Positions 45,808-57,607 of a stretch of 64,000 bases of DNA are shown here, in pieces. Position numbers and translations under genes: made by a program. The DNA comes from Anniella stebbinsi (lineage: Eukaryota; Chordata; Lepidosauria; Squamata; Anniellidae): NCBI GenBank assembly GCA_029215795.1, contig JARDYH010000007.1:22951763-23015762 (forward strand), given 5' to 3'. Position 1 is the first letter of the stretch. The number at the start of each line of letters is the position of its first letter. Below the pieces are notes generated by a model. The model saw nothing but the letters and a program-made list of their open reading frames with translations. It had not been told where the DNA came from and searched no databases.

Positions 45808-45814
<7 letters not shown>

Positions 45815-45848
<34 letters not shown>
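45815..45848. repeat. (GA)n microsatellite
   Basis: About 17 GA units. Confidence 0.96.
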
Positions 45849-45853
<5 letters not shown>

Positions 45854-45884
45854 AATTCTCCAGCCATATTTTCCTAATACACAA

Positions 45885-45887
<3 letters not shown>

Positions 45888-45919
<32 letters not shown>
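45888..45919. repeat. (CA)n microsatellite
   Basis: About 16 CA units, 40 bp from the GA run. Confidence 0.96.
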
Positions 45920-45921
<2 letters not shown>

Positions 45922-46009
45922 ATGTAAGTTAGGAAAAATGGTGTACACCCTCCCTTTTGCCCATGATATCACATGGCCTGTTTTAATTGTGAATTGTATG
46001 TGCATATAA

Positions 46010-46377
46010 GGCCATCAAGTCCAACCCCCTGCTCAATGCAAGAGTCCACCTTAAAGCATGCTTGACAGATGGCTGTCCAGCTGCCTCTTGCATGCCTCTA
46101 GTGTGGGAGAGCCCACGACCTCCCTAGGTGATTCGTTCCATTGCCGTATTGCTCTAACAGTCTGGAAGTTTTTCCTGATGTCAAGCCAGAATTTGGCTTC
46201 CTTTAACTTGAGCCCATTATTCCATGTCCTGCACTCTGGGATGATCAAGAAGAGTTCCTGGCCCTCCTCTGTGTGACAACTTTTCAAGTCCTTGAAGAGT
46301 GTTATCATGTCTCCCCTCAGACTTCTCTTCTCCAGGCTAAACATGCCCAGTTCTTTCAGTCTCTCCTCCTGCCACAC
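46010..46377 (-). mobile_element. CR1 LINE 3' end
   Basis: On the minus strand it encodes RLKELGMFSLEKRSLRGDMI and the rest of the CR1 ORF2 C-terminus, then CTCTCCCACACTAGAGGC and the 3' UTR AGGGGGTTGGACTTGATGGC. It stops just before the usual ATTCTATG end. Confidence 0.9.
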
Positions 46378-46434
46378 AGCAGAATTTAAGTCTTATTTGG
46401 GCATTTGCATTGACCACTGCTCTGAGGAGGGGCT

Positions 46435-46495
46435 CTAGCTCGGTAGTAAAGCTTGTGCTTTGCATGTAAAAGGTGCCATTCTCCATCGGTATATA
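46435..46495 (+). mobile_element. tRNA-SINE 5' fragment (second family)
   Basis: CTCTAGCTCGGTAGTAAAGC then TTGTGCTTTGCATGTAAAAG is the promoter-bearing head of the second SINE family. Confidence 0.65.
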
Positions 46496-46734
46496 TCACT
46501 GTCTCTGTCTAGAAACAAAGATGGCTACCATCTTAGTCATTCTTTTTCTCCCTGTACAAACTTCAAGGAGGGACAGCAAGTCATCATATTCTGTCCTCCT
46601 AGGAGCTTTGGTGGGACCATTCCTGAAGCTCACAGTAGCTCCATTGGGTAAGCATGAGGTAGAGCTCTTCCTTCTTCATGTTGGGAATCCTCATGTGGGT
46701 GGTGGAAGTATGGGAGTTTCCTGCCTGTTGTCTG

Positions 46735-46990
46735 ACTGAAAGATTTGTGACTACTAGGCTGGGGATTGGGGTCAGACATGGCACTTGGGTTGAATGAGGC
46801 AGCCCTGGGCTAGTCACTTGCCAACATAACTTAGCCAGAATGCTGGCAGTGGCAGTGGAAGCTGATGGCTCTGATTTCAGTGTGGTCATAAATCTCTTCT
46901 GAGTTTCAGTCAAAACCAGCCAGAACGCTAAAAGAACTGCCCAAGGTGCTGATCCCTGCCCCTGAAATAGTGTTAGCACCTTGTATAACT
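46735..46990. repeat. Unnamed dispersed repeat
   Basis: GAGTTTCAGTCAAAACCAGC, CAGAACGCTAAAAGAACTGC and CCAAGGTGCTGATCCC match 22916-22992 closely. Boundaries and type are unknown. Confidence 0.5.
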
Positions 46991-47439
46991 TATTTTGGAG
47001 TTGTGGGTGCTCTGAACTTCTGCAGGGGTGAGGGCCCTATTAAAATGGTCTGTCCTCAAAGTATACTGGATCCAGAATAATTCATAAATGTGTTGGTGGG
47101 TTTTCCAGCCACTAGAGTTGGTGATCTTCTCAAACCCCAGCTGAATAAATACATGTGCAACCACCTAAGTGGTTGGCACAACTGCTCCTTATATGCCCCT
47201 ACTCATTCCGTACAACTCAGGCCCCTTCGTTTTCTTGTTTAAGGCAATGGGACAATTGGGTATACAGCTAGAAGGATGGTGGATGAATCTGACCAAACAC
47301 AGGTTGGAGACCATTTTAAGACCTACTCCATGATGGTGACAGCAGTAAAAAAAAAAAAAGCTGTACTTCTCTTCCACCATTTTGATGGATGGATTCCATC
47401 TTCTTTAGCCTAAGAATGCGGACCTGTTATCTGGAGGGA

Positions 47440-47990
47440 TGAAACCAACCACTTGCTTGTTGGATCTGTGTCCAACTCAGCTGGTAAAAACTGTCAGAGG
47501 GGGACTGATCAGGTGGCATCTATAAATGCTTCTTTGAAAGAGAAGCATTGGGACACGGCCATAAAAGAAGATGTAAGACCATTGTAGAAAAAGTCATCAG
47601 TGGATCTCATCAATTATAAGGCAGTGTTTTTTTAAAAAGGTCCTAGATCAGATGGTGGCAGCAACATAATTCCAGGTGTTCTTGGATGAAGCTAGAGATG
47701 TCATGAGTACCTGACTGAGTCCAGGAGTCCTATGGTCTCCCCCATGTCCACCCCCCAAAACCAGTCCAGCACCCACCCTCACTGCCTAAATTGTGTACTT
47801 ACCCCTGCTGCATCAATCCTGCTAAGACAGAAGTTCTAATGTGCAGTAGTCAAGGTAATCTGAGATTGGGAGAACTGCCTGTACTGGATGTGACTGCACT
47901 CACTCTGGAGGATCAGGCTTACAGCTTTAGAGTGCTTCAGAATCCACCATAGCTTTTAGGTGTCCAGTTGGCCGTTGCGTTATTTTTCTT
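47440..47990 (+). mobile_element. L2 LINE fragment, decayed
   Basis: GGTGGCATCTATAAATGCTT and GAGAAGCATTGGGACACG parallel the N-terminal RT region, AAAAGGTCCTAGATCAGATG the LGKVLE block, and GCTAAGACAGAAGTTCTAAT (AKTEVL) the downstream KTEVLLVG block. Much of the central RT is deleted. Confidence 0.72.
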
Positions 47991-48749
47991 TTTGTACACT
48001 GCTTGTGGGGTCCTATTTGAGCCAAAAGGTGGGGCATACGTATGTTAATTTAATAATTAAAATACAATAAAATATTGGGGGCATTGTAGGAAATTAGAAT
48101 GCTGGGGCAGAGTGTTGCTGTTGTTGTTGTTTTTAAGAAGGACTCGGGATAAACATCAGCAGTGGGACTCATAGCTGTCAATGGGTGCTTTGTGCTGCTC
48201 TTGGCTTTGCATCCATTTGCAAGGTTTTGGTTTGGTGGTTTGGGATGTTTATCCACAATGGTCAATATGCCTTTTTTATTTTTTTACTGACAGCGGAGAA
48301 TCACAGATTGATATTTGCAGAATGTCCTACCTCTGTGCAATCTTTTATTTGGCCTGAAACAATAGAGTAGAGCACTTTACAATCAGATATGTGCAGCATC
48401 TGGAATGAGAGATAATGGGCTGAGAAATAGATCAAATGGAACAGTTCTATGGAGCGTGTGCTTTTGATTAATTTGAAAATTAAAATATTTATACTCCACC
48501 TGGTAAACACCCTACCCAGTAAACATTGTTGTTTAGGCAATTCACAAGCTATTTTTTTTTAAAAAAAGCACAATATAAAGCAACAAAATAAACAAGACCA
48601 AACCAGCAATTATTAAATGTCTGCAAATCAGTCTCTTTAGATCCCTCCAATAACTCAGATCAACAACGTTTCTACCTGGAAACCTACACCTAAGGGTGTA
48701 GAGGGAGGGAGGAGGGAGGATCACAGACTTACCTACTTCCGCAATCCTC
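47991..48749. other. Unassigned sequence
   Basis: No recognised element apart from short T/A runs. Confidence 0.4.
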
Positions 48750-49047
48750 CCCCAGGGTCTAGATGGTAGCGTGTCATCCCTCTTCCCTTCTGGGACATTG
48801 TGGGAACCATTTATTTTTTTAAAAAAAGAGGAGTCACAGCCCCCATCTGATCCAATGAACAAGATAAGAGAAGAAGAAAACCATGGGGATGGTCCCAGGA
48901 CCGTGGATATCCCCCATTTCCATTATCTTGGTATCATCCCTAGGTCATCCCCGGTTGCCCCCCGGGATCCCCTGTGCATTATGTGGATGTACATGAATGA
49001 ACTAGGGGTGACCCCGGGATAAACACCTGGTATAGACATGGCCCTAG
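48750..49047. mobile_element. Possible TIR element, weak
   Basis: CCAGGGTCTAGATGG on the left and the complement of the right end, CTAGGGCCATGTCTATACC, share a loose inverted relation. Inside, CCTAGGTCATCCCCGG and ACTAGGGGTGACCCCGGGAT form a hairpin near 48940-49020. No TSD was found. Confidence 0.3.
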
Positions 49048-50784
49048 TCCACTGGAATGGGGAGAAAGCTCCACAAAGCAGCACAACCAAGATGGGTCTC
49101 TTCCTGGTAGCCTCCTCTCTCCCTGCCCTAATCTGGGCCACTGATGAAAATCATAACAATTGTCTGGTGCGTTGTACTCAATGGGTCTAGTATAAGGGTC
49201 CTACTAACACATTCTGTGAGACTGTAGCAGGCATGCTTCCTCATACTAAAACTGCATCATAAAAGGAGCATGTCATTACTTCAGAGTTGGCATGGAAGGG
49301 GCCCATTCTCCCCTTGACTTTCAGTCCTGTTGACCTTTTGCCCACAAGTAGCGATGATAGCAATTTCATTTTGGTCCACATTTTTAAGCCAACTGATCTA
49401 CTTTGCATTTCCTCCTCCAAATTATATAATTTGGCTCAAAAAATGTGTACAAAAGTGGATATCTGTATATGTGTATCCTAGCGGTAAATGCTTACAAAAA
49501 CACGTATTTTAGAGGAGAACAGCATCCAATTTAAATACAATTTTTATGCCTTTTTAATTGACAGAAAATGGCTCAAAACAGATGTTTGACTGAACACTTG
49601 CAGAGCTGACAAGGACTAGAAATGGACTGATTTGTCCACTCATTCTTTATTTCCTGGAAAGTTCTATAAGTGACCATGTTGCTTTTAAATATGATCTATT
49701 CTGAAGGTCTCCTGTACAAGCCCATTGAAATGAATGGAAGCTGGACAAAAGCACAGCTCCCGTTCACTCCCCTTAGAACTTGCACAGGAGAATAACTTTC
49801 CTTTGCTTCCCTATGGAAGACATACAAAATCTTTCAGCCTGTCACACCAAGTTTGAGGTGTCACATCTGGTTGCATCAGTCACATCACTTTGTATTATAT
49901 CTCCAAGCAAACCTCAGCATGACTGATTCTACTAGACAAGGCATTTTGCTAAAGAGGCAGGCTTAGATGGCGCTTAAAAACAAGAAGAAAGGTGGAAAGG
50001 AAGTTTTATTGCTGCCAATATGTTTGAGATGAAATAGATTCATTTTTCAGGTTGCAGGTTTAATATTTCCATACAAACTAATTTTACCAAGTGTTTTCTG
50101 GTTGACATGGATATTGGACACTTGCATGACCATTGAAAGATAAAGTAAGGCAACAATGCTAAATGCTAAACCTGGAAGTGAAGTCCATTAAAATGCATAG
50201 AACTTACTTCTGAGTTAGGAATAGGCTTGGGGTTGTGGTCACAGGGAGGCTTGTAGTCATCAACACCACTCGACCCCATGGAGATCCCTGCCCTCCCCTC
50301 TTAACTTAAACAAAAGCTGAAAATTTAAGGTAAGTCTCCAGCCCTATAACTTTTGAAGTTATAAGGATAAAACATGCAGGCAGAATTCTGCCCTATTCTT
50401 CATGAAACAGCAAATGTGTTTCTGGTCTGCATTCCAACATTCTGGCTTGTTATGTTCCACGCTAGTATTAGAAGTCAGATTCTACTCTCTTTCGTAGGCC
50501 CAAATCACAACCTGTTTACTAAGGACAAAACAGATTGCGCTGCATAAAAAAATGAAGATGGAGTCTTTAGCTCCAACCCAATCTATTAAAACGTAAAAGT
50601 TGCTGACAAATGTGAAGCCACGGGAATACCTGATAGGCACTACACTGTTCTTTATATATTGAGCATTGCCACCTATTTCTCCTCAAAATCCTGCTTCTTA
50701 TCCAGTAGCATATAGGGACTCATCCATTGAGCCCTTTCTGAAGGCTTCTAACTGAATATGAATTGCTGGACAGCAATTGTGGAA
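49048..50784. other. Unassigned sequence
   Basis: Only a short motif half copy near 50155-50225 (GGAAGTGAAGTCCATT, AGAACTTACTTCTGAGTT). No gene or other repeat is recognised. Confidence 0.4.
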
Positions 50785-50895
50785 GACAGCTATTGCCTTC
50801 ATCTCAGTGGGATCTGGTTGGCCACGATAAGAAGTACAATGTTGACTGAACTGACCTTTAGGCTGATCCAGCAGTACTCTTCTTATACTTTTCGG
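50785..50895 (+). mobile_element. CR1 3' end fragment
   Basis: GGGATCTGGTTGGCCACGAT, ATGTTGACTGAACTGACCTT and CTGATCCAGCAGTACTCTTC then TTATACTTTT. A terminal ~110 bp remnant. Confidence 0.7.
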
Positions 50896-51088
50896 TGCCC
50901 AGTTGCAAACTCACCCTTAAAAATGTCAGTAATTTCTAAGGTCATCTTCAAACCCAGCTCCCCCAACAGTGGTATTTTGTTCAGAAATGCTATTGTTTCC
51001 TTTAATTGATTTTTAATTAAACGTATGTATAAATCACTTTTCTGCACATTAGGGCCCTCAAGGTGATACACATTTTAACACAACACAA

Positions 51089-51125
<37 letters not shown>
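51089..51125. repeat. (AAT)n microsatellite
   Basis: Twelve AAT units. Confidence 0.96.
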
Positions 51126-51126
<1 letters not shown>

Positions 51127-51296
51127 AAACCTTCAGAAACTGGGCCTACCAAAATATATCCACACCAACATCCAGAAAGCAGTCATGATTTAAACATGCT
51201 CAATTGTCAGGAAATTCCTGAAACTGTAAAAGACAGCACGACTTGGCAAAGCTCATCATGTCCATCTAGAAAAACCATTGTGAGCAAGAAAGAGAT

Positions 51297-51325
51297 GAAT
51301 AATAATAATAATAATAATAATAATA
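51297..51325. repeat. (AAT)n microsatellite
   Basis: About nine AAT units. Confidence 0.95.
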
Positions 51326-51439
51326 GAAATGCAACAGAATAAATTGCAGAAACAAAAATTCTTGATAGGCCCAAACAATATCAAGATCCTTCAAAGCCTT
51401 GGCCAAACACAACAACAACCACAGTTTTCTCTGTCTTAT

Positions 51440-51705
51440 CTCAAACTCAACAGAGATGGAGCCAGCCTGACTTCCACAATTGGGGTGCTCCCCAGTTGGG
51501 GTGTTACTGCTAGAGAAAAAGCCCTCTCTTTTGTCCTTTCCAACCTAGCTTCTCCTGGTAGTGAGACATGCAGCAGAGCCTGTGAGAAAGATCACAATTT
51601 ATGAGTAGGCTCATGGAGCGGAGGAGAGTCTGTGTCAGATATCCCGGCCCCAAGCCATTTAGGGCTTTATAGGTCAAAAGCAGCACTTTTAAACTGATTT
51701 AAGAT
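51440..51705 (-). mobile_element. L2-like LINE fragment
   Basis: On the minus strand, AGCCCTAAATGGCTTGGGGC then CGGGATATCTGACACAG and GGGCTTTTTCTCTAGCAGTA follow the C-terminal L2 ORF2 pattern seen at 14.3-14.9 kb (KALNGLGP... block). Fragmentary. Confidence 0.65.
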
Positions 51706-51956
51706 TAGGAATTTAACATTTGTGAAACCCAGATAGGATGGCATGGTTTTATTTTAGTCTGACATATGGTATTCCAATCAGTCTGAAGAAAGCTTTTAAA
51801 ATAAGCCTACAAATAAAATGAAGAGAAAAGCTTTATCTATTGAGTTCCACCTGCATAGCCATGAATGAAATTAGGAGATAATAATGTAATTTAATTTCTC
51901 ACATCATTAAATGTTTCAAATAGCATTTCAGCAAATTCCAAAAGTCAAGTGCCTAA

Positions 51957-52002
51957 CAAGAAGAAGAAGAAGAAGAAGAAGAAGAAGAAGAAGAAGAAGA
52001 AG
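51957..52002. repeat. (AAG)n microsatellite
   Basis: About 15 AAG units: a pure purine tract, with triplex potential. Confidence 0.97.
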
Positions 52003-53296
52003 AGTCAACACAATCTGGTCAGCAATTTGGTAGGTGTCATGATCAGAACAATGGGCCATTGGCTAGATTAAAGAATCGTGTGTACCAGTGGTTAATTAAT
52101 GGAGGCACAGCCATGCCTCCATTTTTAAGGGCCGCCAGTAAAAAACACATTCCACCATGTTAAAGTGATAATTGGGGGGGGGGGTCATTCTAACAGCCAT
52201 AAAATCGAAAATGTTTCATCAACCTTTCTGAAATTTACAGGTGCCAGAAAGAAATGTTTGTTTTACATTACCTGAAAATTTCAAGAAGATTGGTGAAAGA
52301 TTGAGGGAAGGAGAGCAGTTTAAGTTAGAAAAGGAATACAAACCTGTCTCCCTGCTTTACTTCCGGGTTGCTACTTTTTGTGTTCACAATTTGCATAATT
52401 TCTAGAGCCTTATTAAGAAATCCAGTGGTGGGGTCTTCTTCCTCCTTGACTGTAGTTGGTAGAAAGCTTTTCGTTTTTTAAAATTCCCTTCGGTTGACTT
52501 TTAAGGACTATTTTAACCTCTCATTCAAGTCAATGAGGCGGCCATCTTCCCTCATAACGCGGCACACTCTCCCCCCTCCCTCCTGCCTTAGAATGTGGGG
52601 TGGGTAAGTAAAATGGCTGCTGCCTCTAGCACAGACCTTTTGAGTGAAGAAGTAGAAGAGTTTCTCTTTTCTCTTCTGAAACATGCATTCCTTTGGCTCT
52701 GAGAGTATTTTGGGCTTTCTTCATAAGGCAAGTTTGCTCTTTTGCTCCCTGGTGAAGCAGGGTGTGGTTCCTCTGGATCCATGGTAACCTGATCTTCAGT
52801 CTCTCCTGGGAATAGGTAGCTATACCTTTCTTTTAATTTCCCCCACCCCACTCACACACAGTGCTCCTTCCCTCTTTTCTAAGAGTTTGGTCCATACTGC
52901 TATAAGTTGAAAGCTTCAAACACTTCATTTAATTAGTTTGGGGTGGTGTTAAGTTTTAAGTACAATGTTGAAACCTTTCAAAGTGCTTGTGGGCCTACAA
53001 CGCTGGTTTTGGCCTAGACACCCTGTTTTTCTAATAAGGTTTAGAAACAGTTGAGCTATCGTTTATTTTGCATAGTGTACACACATGGATTTTCTTTCTA
53101 ATCCTTGCAGTCTACACTGGCTCCCTCCTTGATGTGTTTTTGGATGCAGACAAACCCTTTTTTGTTCCAGCAGGCCTTTGGCAAATCATCTGGACCTCTG
53201 TCTATACCTTTGACTTTTAAATTGTTATGTATTTAAAATGTTTTAAATGTTTTAATATTGAAAAGTATTTAATTATATTTTAAACTTTTGTATGTT
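52003..53296. other. Unassigned sequence with a GC-richer segment
   Basis: 52370-52860 is richer in GC than its surroundings and carries opposing frames: 87 codons on minus (52588-52851) and a short plus-strand frame from ATGGCTGCTGCC at about 52612. It could be a transposon remnant. I recognise no domain in either. Confidence 0.3.
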
Positions 53297-53474
53297 TAGG
53301 CTGACCATATGAAAAGGAGGACAGGGCTCATGTAACTTTAACAGTTGTAGAGAAAAGGGAATTTCAGCCAGTGTCATTTGTATGCAATTAGTCCCTGGTG
53401 AAATTCCCTCTTCATCACAACAGTTAAAGTTGCAGGCACTATACTAGAGTGACCATATACAAAAGAAGGCATCA
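53297..53474 (+). mobile_element. Hairpin repeat (TGACCATATGAAAAGG type)
   Basis: The left end TAGGCTGACCATATGAAAAG resembles the GGGTGACCATAT terminus at 44751. Inner arms AACTTTAACAGTTGT and ACAACAGTTAAAGTT form a hairpin. A second GAGTGACCATATACAAAAG at about 53450 repeats the end. It joins the hAT copy at 53475 with no TSD. Confidence 0.78.
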
Positions 53475-54068
53475 TTTCAGACCAAAAAAATTGTCGTCTT
53501 CATTCATATCATAGGTGAACCGTATCATCTGAATGAATGCACGTGGCGAGCTGTCATTCTGATCTGTTAGAACTGAAACAATATTTAATAAATTCATATA
53601 AAATCGAGAGCTGGAGGGATCAATCTCAAATTTGGCACATATGTGTACATATGTGTAGATCTCAAATTTGGCACATATGTGTAGCAACGTTTTTAAAGAT
53701 CGTTTCCGTTCTGACAGGTCTGAATGAACGCACTTGGCGAGCTGTCATTCTTATCTGTCAGAACTGAAACGATCTTTAATAAATTAATATAAAATTGAGG
53801 GTTGGAGGGATCGATCTCAAATTTCATACACATACTTAGGCATCCCCCATAAGCATTGTGACCAAGTTTCAAGCCTGTAACTTTAAAAATACAGATGTTA
53901 TAGGCATTTTTTTCCTTTAAAAATAGGGCTGCAAAAAATATCATTTCTTCACGATAACTATCGTGAAAATGATACGGTTCACCTACGATATGAATGAAGA
54001 CGATAATTTTTTGGGTCCGAAATGACGATAACGATAAACGATGATATTTTTTGGCATGCACACCCCTA
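53475..54068. mobile_element. hAT element, AT-rich subfamily, left end lost
   Basis: TCATTTCAGACCAAAAAAAT at the left corresponds to position about 45 of the 43.85-kb copy, so the left TIR is missing. The right end GCATGCACACCCCTA is intact. The central fold-back sequence is present, and AATCTCAAATTTGGCACATA is duplicated at 53627-53684. No matching TSD remains. Confidence 0.85.
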
Positions 54069-54587
54069 CTTGACATGTCTGAGACGTGTTTTTGCAGTGC
54101 TGTACTCACATTACATTGTCCTTGTCCTGCACTCATCTTGCCTCTTCCCTTCCCGTTTCTATCTTATTTTGGAACGCAATAGAGCCGCTCCTCCCTCCCG
54201 TGTATTGCAGTCCTTGCTCTATATCCGACCATCCCATTTTTTGTTGGGGGCATGTGTGTCGAAGGACGGTCTACCTGACAAAAGAGGAGGCGGGCAGTTC
54301 TCCACTCAACTGCTTAACCGTAAAGGGGGAGGGAGCGAGGGAGGGGCAAGGCCACTGCCGCCCATGCCCAGGACTCAGTCCCATTCAACTCCATGGTTCT
54401 TACTGCTGAGTAGCCATGTCTAGGTTTCCTGACCAGAACAATGTTGGCTTCCCTTCTCCATGCCAACATTGACCATAAACTTCTCCAAAAACTAATACTT
54501 TATCTTCACTTATATTGTTTAATATGATCTTAGGGGACAGTTTCAGGCTGCCAAACTATATTGCATTTACAAAGAATTGTTTTTACA

Positions 54588-54589
<2 letters not shown>

Positions 54590-54631
<42 letters not shown>
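54590..54631. repeat. (TA)n/(CA)n compound microsatellite
   Basis: TA run followed by about 14 CA units. Confidence 0.95.
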
Positions 54632-54632
<1 letters not shown>

Positions 54633-57097
54633 GCAGGGGGAAGGAGAATTTAGGGGGCAGGGAAACCACGGACCCAAACCAGGAGGTGGGGAAGTAGGTG
54701 TGATGGAGCCCTCAGGTTCAGTTCCATGTCAAAGCAGACAAACTCTAAATCAGAACCAGGCTGTTTCCTCAAATGCCAAATCAGGATCTGAAGCAAATAT
54801 TGGGGTCAGTGCAAACCTCTAGCAAAATGGAATGCAATTAGTTTATGCACTTTTCCAAATTTTGCAATGCCGTTCATCTGTCTCAAAATGCATTGAAACA
54901 CACATGTTAGGGTAAAATGCATTCAAAAAAATGCATGCCTTAGGTACAATAAAATGCAAAAAGGCATATATTAGGGGAAAGTTTTTTTTATAATGTTTTA
55001 TTAAAGATTTTCATATAATCAGCATACCATAAGCATTATAACATAGTGTAATATGATATATTATAATATAGTATAACTCATTCACCCCCCCAAATAAATA
55101 ATAAGAAAAAAATATGCAATGGAGTGAAACTTATTCCCCTTATTCCCTTTTAAGTTCTTGAAATTATTATAAATTTACTATAGATATATTCTGTATCGAA
55201 AATTTCATATCATTTATACAGTCCATATCTCCTTAGCAGTGTTTGACATATATGTCAGTAACTCAGAATCTATTGTGTATAAAATGAATTTCCCCCATGT
55301 AACATTAACCATGCTAGTGGGTCATCTTTGCCTTGTAATACTCATAACTTATGTGTTATTTTTTTTCCACAAATTGCAGACGGCCATATGTTCTTATACC
55401 ATGCCTCTTTATCAAGATGATCCAAGTTTTTCCACTGTTGTGCTATTGTTTGCCTTGCAGCTGCTATTAAGAAAGTTATTAATTGTTTAGCAACAATAGA
55501 TTCATTTGTTTTACAGTGCAGGGACAATAAGAATAGTTCTGGAGTAAATTGAATATATTCCTATGTTATCTGTAATAGTTCCTGATGTACCATATGTCAG
55601 AACTGTTTCCCCCACGTGCATTCCCACCAGAGGTGATATTAGGGCAAAGTTGTTGTCTTTTTTTAAACAACAACAACCCAGTAATTGAAGTGGCCATGGG
55701 ATGGCATAAAATTGTGCTTTTGAAAATGGAGCGTTATAGAAAGTGAAGCAGGCAGATTTATTCCTTTCTGCTGTTCGGTGCTGCAAATGCCAGATTACAT
55801 CTAGGATTCTGGAACAAAGAATAGCTGACTCCCATTTCTTAAAATTAGAAGGCTGGCTATTACCTGATTTTTATATTGCCTTGGACAAAACACATATAGG
55901 TTTGTGGGTAAGCAGAGAAGAGAAACATTCCCCGTTGGCCAGTATTGGTGGTGGTAACGCCATGTGTTTTTATTCAACACTGATCTCAATGTCAGAAACT
56001 GTCTACAGGGGAACACTTTCTGTGCATCTTAGCAACACACACAGAGTTTGGGTCTATTGAGTGAAGCTTTGGGTCTATTGAGGGGAATAGCATCAGGGCA
56101 AGTGTCTGATTAATGTTGTGCTGTACTAGGGAAGATGAGGACAAGGGAATAAAGCAGGAAGCCCAGGCATGAGAACAGATCTGACAAGTGTAGACCTGTG
56201 AAGTGTAGCCATAATTTCTAGAGTGACTTTCACTGGTGTGTGTGTAGAGACTCAGATAACATGTGGCACTGCCTGTAAAAGCCTTCATTGCTATTGTGAC
56301 TCTGAGCTGTTTCTCAGTATCCGTTTCCTGAGGCATTCTCTGGTCGGAGCTGCGGGTGGGGTGGGGGGTTGGTGTTTCTGGACTGGATTTCTGGAATGAT
56401 GTATTCATTTCTAAAGCTCTGAGATGTATTCCGTCTGGCAGAGCTGACCAAAGTCATCCCCATTCTTCTTTGAGTGGCGTCACTGCAGCTTTATCTAGCA
56501 GTTGGTAATTGGTGTCTTGTGCTTACGTGATTTGCATTTCATTGAAGAGTTAATTGGGCAGTCACTCTGTTCCTCCATTTGGCCAGGTTGAATACGTGGG
56601 GAATTAGAGTGTCTGTAAATAGGATGTCTGGAACTTATGCTGCCTCTCTGAATAAATTCTAGATCCTCAGTGAGAGCCCTACATGGAATGATTGATTGTA
56701 TTGAGTTATTGTACGGTAGTAAATTCTGTTTTGGAGCCTTTTTTTTTGTTCTCCTTCTTGTTTTTTTATTGTATGTTTGTAGGAAACTCTGTTCCTTAAT
56801 TTAGAGCTTTGGGTTTGATTGCAGACCAAATTCAAGGGAGGAGTTGTTGTTGTTTTTCTCTCCCCCATGTGACCTACCTAAAGAGATAAAGAGAGAGGGC
56901 AAGGGTTGGTTAGACGAGACAGTGGGTGTTGGACAGGGAGAGACCTGGTTGGCCATTCATCTCCTCCCAAGAGGCACAATAAACCCAAATTCATCACCGT
57001 TATCACATCTTCTCTCAAGGACACCAAACTGCAGTCATACAACATATACAGGCCATCCAACTGTAGTCCTGTAATGAGTACAGAATTGGGGCCCAAG
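54632..57097. other. Mostly unique sequence
   Basis: No recognised element. 56270-56600 looks non-repetitive with balanced composition and may contain conserved noncoding DNA. The small frames have no domains. Confidence 0.4.
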
Positions 57098-57607
57098 TGT
57101 ATAATTTAATTCATTTGATTTAAACAATCCCAACAGCTGGGATGGCTTAACTTTGAAAAAAAGGAGGCTAAGGGGAGATTTTTACTCGGTTTTATCTTGC
57201 TTGTGCTTTTCTACTGTATTTTATATTATGTTTTTATAATGTCGTTGTTTTATATTTGAATGGCTTTTATGGTTTTAAATTTTGTAAACTGCCCAGAGAG
57301 CTTTGGCTATTGGGCGGCATAGAAATGCAATTAACAAACAAATAAATAAATAAGACACGATAGAGGTGTACAAAATTATGCATGGTGTGGAGAATGTGGA
57401 ATGTAGTCCTGACAGTTACGTGCTTCCTCCAGTATCCAAGGCAGTAAGCCTATGTGCACCAGTTGCTGGGGAACACGGGTGGGCGGATGCTGTTGCACCA
57501 TGTTCTGCTTTGGTGGTCCCTGGTCGACAGCTGGTCAGCCACTGTGTGAATAGAGTGTTGGACTAGATGGACCCTTGGCCTGATCCAGCATGGCACTTCT
57601 TATGTTT
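57098..57607 (+). mobile_element. CR1 LINE carrying an L2-type tail insertion
   Basis: CR1 sequence (AACAATCCCAACAGCTGGGA, AAAAAGGAGGCTAAGGGGAG) is interrupted after GGGGAGA by about 180 bp of L2-type 3' tail (GCCCAGAGAGCTTTGGCTAT.., AAATAAATAAATAA), then resumes at about 57355 with GACACGATAGAGGTGTACAA. It continues to the CR1 end CTGATCCAGCATGGCACTTC TTATG. The same mosaic is on the opposite strand at 59443-60170. Confidence 0.85.
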
